11,147 nt of DNA from an uncultured Bacilli bacterium (lineage in GTDB: Bacteria > Bacillota_I > Bacilli_A > RF39 > UBA660), in the NCBI GenBank assembly GCA_947625395.1, contig CANQOD010000026.1, forward strand, positions 1 through 11,147, in the 5' to 3' direction. Under the pieces are notes generated by a model. The model had not been told where the DNA came from. It saw only the letters and a list, made by a program, of their open reading frames with translations, and ran no database searches. The number at the start of each line of letters is the position of its first letter. The first letter of the stretch is position 1. Below, in pieces: positions 1-5,808 of the stretch. Position numbers and translations under genes: made by a program.

Positions 1-14
1 AAAATTTTTTTCAT
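1..14 (-). CDS. 5' end of a divergent minus-strand gene (partial)
   Basis: Read on the minus strand, an ATG at 14-12 opens Met-Lys-Lys-Ile and runs off the left edge. It is preceded by a good ribosome binding site, AAAGGAG (30-24), with a 9-nt spacer, and further upstream by a TATAAT box (52-47). Met-Lys-Lys-Ile is a common beginning for secreted proteins or lipoproteins, but four codons cannot identify the product. A second minus-strand ATG at 22-20 is only one nucleotide from the ribosome binding site and is a less likely start. Confidence 0.45.
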
Positions 15-46
15 GATTTCATTCTCCTTTATTGTCTGTTGTTTTC

Positions 47-76
47 ATTATAGACATAAATAGAACAAAAATACAA
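47..76 (-). promoter_or_regulatory. Divergent minus-strand promoter
   Basis: On the minus strand a perfect TATAAT lies at 52-47. A partial -35, TTGTAT, lies at 76-71, separated by 18 nt. It is placed about 20 nt upstream of the AAAGGAG of the left-edge gene. The region between this promoter and the plus-strand promoter (about 77-147) is rich in A-tracts and holds no gene. Confidence 0.45.
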
Positions 77-147
77 ATAGAAAAACAAAAAAGCACCAAG
101 AAAATCGTCTTTTCCTCAAATTTTTTTAAGAAAAGTACATAAATTCT

Positions 148-176
148 TTTTGTCTCATTTTGTTTTATGCTATAAT
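148..176 (+). promoter_or_regulatory. Promoter of the glycan cassette (extended -10)
   Basis: A perfect TATAAT at 171-176 is preceded by TG at 168-169, giving the extended -10 TGCTATAAT. The -35 is weak (TTTTGT at 148-153, 17-nt spacer), which an extended -10 can compensate. Predicted transcription starts near 183, leaving a leader of about 24 nt with AAGGAGG at 191-197 and the ATG at 207. Confidence 0.7.
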
Positions 177-206
177 TAATTTAAGGAAATAAGGAGGTTC
201 ACTCAA

Positions 207-1940
207 ATGGAAATATTAGTTGGTAGTACGGGTTTTGTTGGAAGTCATTTAAAAAGAAGTCATCACTTTGACCTTTTATGTCACTCTAATAATATTGAAG
301 AAGCTTATTCTACGCATCCTGATTTGTTAGTATATGCCGGTATTCCTGCCCAAAAATTTATAGCGAATCAAAATGCGGAACAAGATTTAAAAGTGATTGA
401 AGAAGCGATTTCCAATATTCAAAAAATTGCTCCTAAAAAGCTGGTACTTATTTCGACGATTGATGTCTTTCATCATCCTAAAAACATAACCGAGATGGAT
501 TTAGACCATTTTGAAACAGAAGAAGCTTACGGTAGAAATAGACGGAAATTAGAGGAATGGGTTATTGAAAACGTAGAAGATTATTTAATTGTAAGACTTC
601 CTGGGCTTTATGGGAAAAAGATTAAGAAAAATTTTATTTATGATTTAATTTCCTATATTCCCAGCATGTTAAAAGAAGAAAAACTCTTCGCATTAGCAAA
701 AACGAATCCGAAAGTTTTATCTTATTATGAAAAAGGAATGAATGATTTTTATCAAGTAAAAAAATTAAGTTGGAAAGAAAGAGAAGAAGCAAAACAAGTT
801 TTTAAAGAGTGCCAATTCAGTGCTTTAAATTTCACAGATAGTCGAGGCTTATTTCAATTTTATAACTTAGCTTATTTATGGAAGCATATTGAAATTGCAC
901 TTCAAAACCATTTAAAAATTGTGCATCTTGCGACAGAACCAATTCAAATTCAAGAACTTTATCGGTTCATTTACAAAGAAGATTTTGTGAATGAACTTCC
1001 TAAAGAGGTTCCTTATTATTGTTTTAAGACACAGTATGATACTTTGTTTTCAGGAGAGAATGGCTTTATTTTTAACCGCGATTTTCTTCTTGAAGACATT
1101 AAGAAATTTGTGCTTGCCGAACAAGAGCCTCGAATAAAACTGGCGATTTCGAATCTTGCTTGGGAAGATACTTATGATGATGAGATGTATCGCCTTTTAG
1201 AAGAAAAAGATATTCCCGGACTTGAAATTGCTCCTACTCGAATTTGTCAAGAAGCCCCTTATGCTCCTCAAAATGTTCAAAAGGCTAAGAACCTTTTGAA
1301 AGAACTCCAAGAAAAATATCGTTTTCAAGTCGTTTCCATGCAATCCATTTGGTATGGACATGGAGAAAATTTGTTTGAAAGCAAAGAAAATTATGCACTT
1401 TTAAAGGACTATACCAAACAAGCAATTTTATATGCTGAACAAATTGGCTGTCGAAATTTAGTGTTCGGGTGTCCTAAAAATCGTTCCATGCCAAATCGAG
1501 AAAAGAATCTTCCTCTTGCCATTCAGTTTTTTAATGAGATAGGAGATTTTGCGCATCTTCATCACACCGTGATTGCCTTAGAACCCAATCCTGTTATTTA
1601 TCATACCAATTTTTTAAATACAACAGAAGAAGCCATTGCCTTTATAAAACAGTTAAAGACCAAAGGCGTTTTGTTAAATTATGATTTAGGAACGGTCATT
1701 GAAAATCAAGAGAGTCTTACTACTTTAAAGGAAAACATTGATATGGTTAGTCATATTCACATCAGTGAGCCTCATCTCAAAGAAATTGAACGAAGAAAAC
1801 TACATCAAGAACTTTTTCAAATTTTAAAGGCAGCAAAATATGAAAATTATGTTTCTATTGAAATGGGAAAAACAGACAAAAAGACCATTGAAGAAACCTT
1901 AGATTATGTCATCGACCTGTCAGAAAGGAGTTCGCAGTGA
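207..1940 (+). CDS. Fusion of SDR-type nucleotide-sugar epimerase/dehydratase and TIM-barrel sugar isomerase
   Basis: This 577-residue protein appears to be two enzymes in one chain. Residues 1 to about 305 form an extended short-chain dehydrogenase/epimerase: the Rossmann motif GSTGFVG is at 6-12, Ser/Thr 83-84 follow strand 4, and Tyr108 is the expected catalytic tyrosine. The YxxxK lysine position is Arg112, which is unusual. Residues from about 310 to 577 resemble xylose-isomerase-like (AP endonuclease family 2) TIM barrels. Candidate metal-site acids and histidines there are Glu340, Glu459 (EPNP), Asp493 (NYDLGT), His516/His518 and Glu552 (SIEMG). The start is set by AAGGAGG nine nt upstream. 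It is the first gene of a tightly coupled cassette and overlaps the next by GTGA. The likely role is making or remodelling a sugar intermediate in the cytoplasm. The substrate is unknown, and the exact domain boundary is inferred from the translation alone. Confidence 0.75.
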   Translation: MEILVGSTGFVGSHLKRSHHFDLLCHSNNIEEAYSTHPDLLVYAGIPAQKFIANQNAEQDLKVIEEAISNIQKIAPKKLVLISTIDVFHHPKNITEMDLDHFETEEAYGRNRRKLEEWVIENVEDYLIVRLPGLYGKKIKKNFIYDLISYIPSMLKEEKLFALAKTNPKVLSYYEKGMNDFYQVKKLSWKEREEAKQVFKECQFSALNFTDSRGLFQFYNLAYLWKHIEIALQNHLKIVHLATEPIQIQELYRFIYKEDFVNELPKEVPYYCFKTQYDTLFSGENGFIFNRDFLLEDIKKFVLAEQEPRIKLAISNLAWEDTYDDEMYRLLEEKDIPGLEIAPTRICQEAPYAPQNVQKAKNLLKELQEKYRFQVVSMQSIWYGHGENLFESKENYALLKDYTKQAILYAEQIGCRNLVFGCPKNRSMPNREKNLPLAIQFFNEIGDFAHLHHTVIALEPNPVIYHTNFLNTTEEAIAFIKQLKTKGVLLNYDLGTVIENQESLTTLKENIDMVSHIHISEPHLKEIERRKLHQELFQILKAAKYENYVSIEMGKTDKKTIEETLDYVIDLSERSSQ

Positions 1941-2761
1941 AGAATTATACCGAAGATTATGCTGAAGAAGTTCCTCATTATGAAGTACACGAGCTCGCAA
2001 AGAAAAAGCAAAAATATTGTTTATGCATTCCGGTGATTAATGAGGGCGAACGAATCACAAAAGAGCTTTTAAGAGCTAAACAAGCACATATTTCTGATTA
2101 TGTGGACATTGTTATTTGTGATGGAGATTCGAAAGATGATAGTTTGAATGTGAAAAAGATGAAAAATTTAGAGGTCAATACCATTTTGATAAAAAAAGAC
2201 ATTGGCCGACAAGGTGCTCAACTTCGAATGGGCTTTTCTTGGGCATTACAACGAGGGTATCAAGGCATTATTACGATTGATGGCAATAATAAAGATAGTA
2301 TTGAAGATGTCCCTAAGTTCGTTGAAAAGCTAGATGAGGGTTACGATTTTGTACAAGGTTCTCGATTTTTAAAAGGAGGACAAGCTATCAATACACCACC
2401 TATTCGCTATTTGTCTGTGCGCTTTCTTCATGCCCCAATCATTTCTTTCACTGCCAAAAAATGGTATACAGATACGACCAATGCTTACCGCGCTTATTCC
2501 AAAAAATATTTGACAGATGCAAGAGTCCAACCTTTAAGAAATATTTTTATGAATTATGAGCTTTTAGCGTATTTATCAGTACGCGCCGACCAACTCAAAT
2601 TAAAGACAACAGAAATCCCAGTACGAAGAGAATATCCAAAAAAGGGGAAAACACCTACTAAAATCAGTTTTTTCAAAGGAAACTCAGAACTTTTGAAAGT
2701 CCTTGTGAAAAACTTATTTGGAGCTTATCAGCCAAAGGAGCAAAAAAATGAAGTACGATAA
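1937..2761 (+). CDS. Family 2 glycosyltransferase, DPM1-like, soluble
   Basis: A GT-A fold glycosyltransferase of 274 residues. The N-terminal strand LCIPVINEGERI (29-40) is followed by the nucleotide-binding DGDSKD (62-67). The metal-site region is IDGNNKD (114-120), that is DxN rather than the usual DxD. QGSRFLKGG (140-148) and DTTNAYRAYS (179-188) correspond to the GSRY and DxTxGFR blocks of polyprenol-phosphate mannosyl/glucosyltransferases. No membrane segment is visible, so it is probably cytosolic or peripheral. The start is GTG at 1937, overlapping the previous stop by 4 nt, with AGAAAGGAG at 1922-1930 in good register. The family suggests transfer of a hexose from a nucleotide sugar to a lipid or saccharide acceptor. 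The acceptor cannot be read from the sequence. Confidence 0.8.
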   Translation: MKNYTEDYAEEVPHYEVHELAKKKQKYCLCIPVINEGERITKELLRAKQAHISDYVDIVICDGDSKDDSLNVKKMKNLEVNTILIKKDIGRQGAQLRMGFSWALQRGYQGIITIDGNNKDSIEDVPKFVEKLDEGYDFVQGSRFLKGGQAINTPPIRYLSVRFLHAPIISFTAKKWYTDTTNAYRAYSKKYLTDARVQPLRNIFMNYELLAYLSVRADQLKLKTTEIPVRREYPKKGKTPTKISFFKGNSELLKVLVKNLFGAYQPKEQKNEVR

Positions 2762-3887
2762 AATTATCATTGGTGCAGGAATTTATGGATTGTATGCAGC
2801 ACTTTATTGTGGAAAAAAGAAAGAAAAGATTTTAGTTCTTGAAAAAGAAAAAGAAGCTTTTTCTCGGGCAACCTATGTGAATCAAGCACGAGTACATATG
2901 GGCTATCATTATCCAAGAAGTTATTCTACAGCGATTAAATCCGCAGGGTACTTTGAACGATTTAATCAAGATTATGCCTTTTCCATTTTAAAAGATTTTT
3001 CCCAAATTTATGCAACTTCAGCGAATTTTTCTTGGACCAATAAGGAACAATTTCAAAAATTTTGTCAAAACGCAAAAATCAAATGTGATGAAATCAATCC
3101 AAATAAATACTTTAAGGAAAATATGTGTGATGGTTGTTTTGAAACAGAAGAATATACGTATGATGCCATGATTTTAAAAGAGTATTTTCTTGAGCAACTC
3201 AAACAACTCAAAAATGTTGAAATCTTATATGATACCAATATCATCGATATCAAGAAGCAAGAAAACGCGTATGTATTAACAACACAAGGCATTGGGGGGG
3301 GTAAACATTACGAAACAAGCTTTCTCTTGAATGCAACTTATGCAAGTGTGAATCAAATCTTAGAGTTGCTTGGCTTTGAAAAATTTAAAATCAAATATGA
3401 GCTTTGTGAAATTATTTTATGTTCAGTTTCCAAAGAGCTCAAAAACGTTGGAATTACCGTGATGGATGGCCCATTCTTTTCCATTATGCCATTTGGAAAA
3501 ACGGGTTATCACTCTTTAACCAGTGTTACGTTTACTCCCCATAAAACAAGTTATGACCCGCTTCCGACTTTTGAATGTCAAAAAAGGTCAGATGGCTACT
3601 GTTCACCTACTTGTTTAGGAAACTGTAATTTATGCAAAGCAAAGCCGGAAAGTGCTTGGCCTTATATGTCCAGTTTGGCAAAGAAGTATTTAAAGGAGGA
3701 CTTGCAGTTTAAGTATGAGAAATCTTTATTTTCGATGAAACCTATTTTGATGGCTTCGGAAATTGATGACTCAAGACCTACAGTGATTAAAAAGTTTTCC
3801 ACCAATCCTACATTTATTAGTGTCCTATCAGGAAAAATAAATACAGTATATGATTTAGATGAGGTGTTAGAGAATGAAAAAGATTGA
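2748..3887 (+). CDS. FAD-dependent oxidoreductase (DAO family) of a glycan cluster, with G8 tract
   Basis: Using the ATG at 2748, the protein has 379 residues. The FAD-binding Rossmann motif GAGIYG is at 9-14, and Glu32 after strand 2 is expected to bind the FAD ribose. A distinctive block NQARVHMGYHYPRS (45-58) and a C-terminal SGKINTVYDL segment fit the D-amino-acid-oxidase-like superfamily. Five cysteines (277, 285, 289, 293, 296; spacing C-x7-C-x3-C-x3-C-x2-C) could bind a metal or iron-sulfur cluster. AAAGGAG at 2734-2740, seven nt upstream, selects this start; an in-frame TTG at 2718 has no such site. It overlaps both neighbours by 14 nt. Residues 183-185 are three glycines encoded by a run of eight G (3294-3301), a possible slippage switch. 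A role in oxidising a sugar or amino-sugar intermediate of the cassette is inferred from context, not shown. Confidence 0.78.
   Translation: MKYDKIIIGAGIYGLYAALYCGKKKEKILVLEKEKEAFSRATYVNQARVHMGYHYPRSYSTAIKSAGYFERFNQDYAFSILKDFSQIYATSANFSWTNKEQFQKFCQNAKIKCDEINPNKYFKENMCDGCFETEEYTYDAMILKEYFLEQLKQLKNVEILYDTNIIDIKKQENAYVLTTQGIGGGKHYETSFLLNATYASVNQILELLGFEKFKIKYELCEIILCSVSKELKNVGITVMDGPFFSIMPFGKTGYHSLTSVTFTPHKTSYDPLPTFECQKRSDGYCSPTCLGNCNLCKAKPESAWPYMSSLAKKYLKEDLQFKYEKSLFSMKPILMASEIDDSRPTVIKKFSTNPTFISVLSGKINTVYDLDEVLENEKD
3294..3301 (+). repeat. Homopolymeric G8 tract inside the oxidoreductase gene
   Basis: Eight consecutive G encode part of a Gly-Gly-Gly loop. With eight G the gene is open to its natural end. 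With nine the frame reads directly into TAA. With seven it reaches TGA at 3328-3330. It is the longest G run I see in the window, where other G runs are five or shorter. Such tracts in surface-glycan genes are classic slipped-strand phase-variation sites in other bacteria. Confidence 0.7.
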
Positions 3888-4812
3888 TAAAGAAAAGAAT
3901 TTTATTTCCGCAGTGGTTTATGTGAATCAGGATGAAGAACGAATTGGTTCATTTTTAAATCATTTAATTGATGTTTTAGAAACGCATTTTTTAAAGTTTG
4001 AAATCATTTGTGTGAATGATTGTTCAGAAGATGCGTCTTATCAAAAAATAAAAGAAGTATCACAAAGGAGAAATACAGCAATCAATGTCATCAACATGAG
4101 TTATTATCAGGGAAGAGAACTCGCAATGAATGCTGGAATTGACTTATCTATTGGAGATTTTGTATATGAATTTGATTCTTCTTATGTGGATTATGATTTG
4201 GATTTTATTTTTACCATTTATCAAAAGTCATTAGAGGGCTATGATATTGTTGCTGCCAAGCCACATCGAAAATCTCGGCTGTCTTCTCGTATTTTTTATC
4301 GCCTCTTTAACCAATATTCTCATAGTGAATTTGCCTTGACGACAGATACGTTCCGCATTTTATCAAGAAGAGCCATTAATCGTATTCATATGATGAATAA
4401 AACGATTCCTTATCGAAAAGCACTCTATGTGAAGTGTGGGCTTCAAATGGCATCTATTTCTTATGAGCCAACCAAGTCCGCTTCTGTTAAAATGACAAAA
4501 GAGATGAAACTGGAACGCAAGAAAAATGCGACAGATGCACTTGTGTTGTTTACGGATTTATTCTATCGAATTTCCATTTTTATGACGATGATGATGTTGG
4601 TGATTACCTTTGGAGTTGCCATTTATACGGTTGTGATTTATGTTAGTAAACAGCCCGTTGCTGGCTGGACGACAACCATGTTATTTCTCTCTTTTTGCTT
4701 CTTTATCTTATTTGTCATGATTTCTGTCATCATGAAATATTTATCCATTATTCTTTCTTTGCTATTTAAAAATCAAAAGTATTTTATCGCATCGATTGAT
4801 AAAATCAATTAA
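3874..4812 (+). CDS. Membrane-anchored family 2 glycosyltransferase (GtrB/DPM-like)
   Basis: This 312-residue protein has an N-terminal GT-A domain (about 8-215) and two hydrophobic segments near the C terminus (about 233-257 and 266-298). That is the layout of undecaprenyl-phosphate glycosyltransferases of the GtrB/DPM group. VNDCSED (47-53) is the nucleotide-binding acidic loop. The DxD position reads FDSSY (Asp101, Ser103), so the second acidic residue is missing. Arg161 in DTFRILSRRA matches the conserved FR of the family. Such enzymes load a sugar on the cytosolic face of the membrane onto a lipid carrier, for transfer outside. It overlaps the oxidoreductase gene by 14 nt, with a modest ribosome binding site GAGGTG (3861-3866), suggesting translational coupling. 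It ends the cassette. The degenerate DxD leaves catalytic activity uncertain. Confidence 0.72.
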   Translation: MKKIDKEKNFISAVVYVNQDEERIGSFLNHLIDVLETHFLKFEIICVNDCSEDASYQKIKEVSQRRNTAINVINMSYYQGRELAMNAGIDLSIGDFVYEFDSSYVDYDLDFIFTIYQKSLEGYDIVAAKPHRKSRLSSRIFYRLFNQYSHSEFALTTDTFRILSRRAINRIHMMNKTIPYRKALYVKCGLQMASISYEPTKSASVKMTKEMKLERKKNATDALVLFTDLFYRISIFMTMMMLVITFGVAIYTVVIYVSKQPVAGWTTTMLFLSFCFFILFVMISVIMKYLSIILSLLFKNQKYFIASIDKIN

Positions 4813-4825
4813 GGAATTTTATAGA
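4796..4825 (+). promoter_or_regulatory. Promoter for the structured RNA
   Basis: TTGATA (4796-4801) lies inside the end of the glycosyltransferase gene. After 18 nt comes TATAGA (4820-4825); TTTATA at 4818-4823 with 16 nt is an alternative. Predicted transcription starts near 4831-4833, just where the structured RNA begins. A small inverted repeat, ATTGAT-AAA-ATCAAT (4795-4809), overlaps the -35 and the preceding stop codon. It lacks a U-run and does not look like a terminator. Confidence 0.5.
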
Positions 4826-4830
4826 AAAAG

Positions 4831-5037
4831 AAAGCGTAGCATCAAGAAAAAATTGGGTTGCCCTGCACCAAGTAGCCTGTCTTCTTGAACGAAGTTACAA
4901 ATCATCTTCTAGGAAGTAACAAGTTACTTTGAACCAAGCACGATAATCTTTAGGAAAGCCCAGTTGCTTTTCTTTCTTTCCCAATCGAACTTTTTATTGT
5001 AATAAAAAGAGTCTTAGCTTTTTGTCTAAGACTTTTA
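4831..5037 (+). ncRNA. ssrS: Structured non-coding RNA, 6S RNA-like candidate
   Basis: Between two genes lies a stretch with no credible ORF that folds into a long hairpin interrupted by a large central loop. Bases 4844-4850 pair with 4968-4974, and 4851-4859 pair with 4957-4965, with a 2-nt bulge at 4966-4967. After a 2x2 internal loop, CCT (4862-4864) pairs with AGG (4952-4954). Beyond an open region, AAGTAGC (4870-4876) can pair with GTTACTT (4923-4929), capped by GTTAC/GTAAC (4894-4898/4916-4920). A G/C-rich stem, small internal loop and short CCC/GGG-like helix next to an asymmetric bubble is the architecture of 6S RNA, which sequesters sigma-A RNA polymerase by mimicking an open promoter. 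The CCCTG at the bubble edge and TTGAACCAAG on the 3' side also recall E. coli 6S. The folded core ends near 4980; the primary transcript would run to the terminator near 5037. The core is somewhat short for 6S, so the identity is probable rather than certain. Confidence 0.52.
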
Positions 5038-5040
5038 TTG
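4990..5040 (+). terminator. AT-rich palindrome and intrinsic terminator after the RNA
   Basis: AGTCTTAG (5010-5017) pairs perfectly with CTAAGACT (5026-5033) across an 8-nt loop and is followed by TTTATTG. An A-run before the stem means it could also work on the other strand. Just upstream is a near-perfect A/T palindrome (4990-4998 with 5001-5009), which could pause polymerase but has no U-run after it. Together these probably end both the RNA and any read-through from the glycan cassette. Confidence 0.75.
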
Positions 5041-5094
5041 TGAATACATTTTGCGAATATTCAATTATAAGATGGGCGTCTTTCTTGAATTTTA

Positions 5095-5123
5095 TACTTT
5101 TTTAGGAAAAAAAGAGTTATAAT
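5095..5123 (+). promoter_or_regulatory. Promoter of the 178-residue hypothetical gene
   Basis: A perfect TATAAT at 5118-5123 lies 35 nt before the GTG start. The -35 at the 17-nt spacing is poor (TACTTT, 5095-5100). TTGAAT at 5085-5090 is too far away to serve. Transcription would start near 5130, leaving a short leader with AAAGGAGA at 5143-5150. Confidence 0.5.
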
Positions 5124-5158
5124 AAAAGAACAGATTTGGAAAAAAGGAGAAGAAGAAC

Positions 5159-5695
5159 GTGACAGTAGAAGAATTATTAGAGATACTTGGTATTCAAAAG
5201 AATCAACATCTTTTAATCAATCATCCGAAGATGTTACAGTTGCTTGCTTATTGTACACAAGAAGATGTTTCCGTATATGAGCATTCATTTGAAATTAAGG
5301 TAGAAGCTTTTCTTGTTTTACTAGAAGAAATCCATTCTCTTCAAGTCTTGGTAGAAATTTTAAAAAAATCGAGTGTGTTATTAAGCCTTAATGATACTCC
5401 ATATGAAATTGCCAAATTTTACAATTTATATCATCCACATTTTTTGGAATATAGTGTAGATAGTGCCATTTTAATTGATGATGAATATTTAAAATATGCG
5501 ACGAAAGAGTGGACAGAAAATCAATTTTTACAATTTCAAAAAATCTTGAAAGTAGAAGATGGAAAAGTTTTCCTCCAGGAACATTCTTCCCAACAAGAAG
5601 AGGATATCGAATGCTATCTTTATAATCTTGTCGCTTTGAAGCAAGCGAAAGAAGCCCATTTACTCAAAGAAGCGCTTCAAAAAATGATGGAGTAA
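5159..5695 (+). CDS. Hypothetical protein, 178 residues, helical and acidic
   Basis: I do not recognise this protein. It starts at GTG (5159) behind AAAGGAGA (5143-5150), which supports that start; no better in-frame start is seen nearby. The sequence is rich in Leu, Glu and Lys and looks largely alpha-helical. No signal peptide, membrane segment, nucleotide-binding motif or metal-binding cluster is visible. Only two cysteines are present (32 and 152). It sits alone between the terminator of the structured RNA and the promoter of the SUF operon, with its own -10 box, so it is probably a single-gene unit. No clear terminator follows; an AAGAATTCTT palindrome at 5696-5705 is too weak. Being next to the iron-sulfur genes gives no firm hint of function, because the SUF promoter lies downstream of its stop. 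Confidence 0.8.
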   Translation: MTVEELLEILGIQKNQHLLINHPKMLQLLAYCTQEDVSVYEHSFEIKVEAFLVLLEEIHSLQVLVEILKKSSVLLSLNDTPYEIAKFYNLYHPHFLEYSVDSAILIDDEYLKYATKEWTENQFLQFQKILKVEDGKVFLQEHSSQQEEDIECYLYNLVALKQAKEAHLLKEALQKMME

Positions 5696-5717
5696 AAGAA
5701 TTCTTCTTGCTTCTTCA

Positions 5718-5746
5718 TTTACAAAAAGAGCGTGTTGTGCTACAAT
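5718..5746 (+). promoter_or_regulatory. SUF operon promoter
   Basis: TTTACA (5718-5723) and TACAAT (5741-5746) are separated by exactly 17 nt. TG at 5738-5739 makes an extended -10, TGCTACAAT. Transcription should begin near 5753. The leader of about 55 nt contains a small inverted repeat TTGTT-TC-AACAA (5765-5776) that could be a regulator site, but it matches no operator I know. The sufC ribosome binding site is AAAGGTGAT (5797-5805). Confidence 0.78.
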
Positions 5747-5808
5747 AAAGAACATTTAAAAATATTGTTTCAACAAGAAAAAAGTGATACGCTAAGAAAG
5801 GTGATAAC

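Noticed and set aside
2718..2747. Upstream TTG start for the FAD oxidoreductase
   Set aside because: It would add ten residues without a ribosome binding site. The ATG at 2748 has AAAGGAG seven nt upstream and places GAGIYG near the N terminus as usual.
4795..4809. Inverted repeat ATTGAT-AAA-ATCAAT as terminator of the glycan cassette
   Set aside because: The stem is six A/T-rich pairs and no U-run follows directly. The terminator at 5010-5040 is far stronger.
4831..5037. tmRNA, RNase P RNA or small SRP RNA as identity of the structured RNA
   Set aside because: No tRNA-like end or CCA, no conserved RNase P core, and no GGAAGGAAGCAGCC-type SRP loop are visible.
5052..5059. TGCGAATA resembling a competence CIN box, with similar sequence near 10272
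   Set aside because: With one mismatch allowed, an 8-mer like this is expected several times in 11 kb of AT-rich DNA. No competence gene other than a possible accessory ssb is present.
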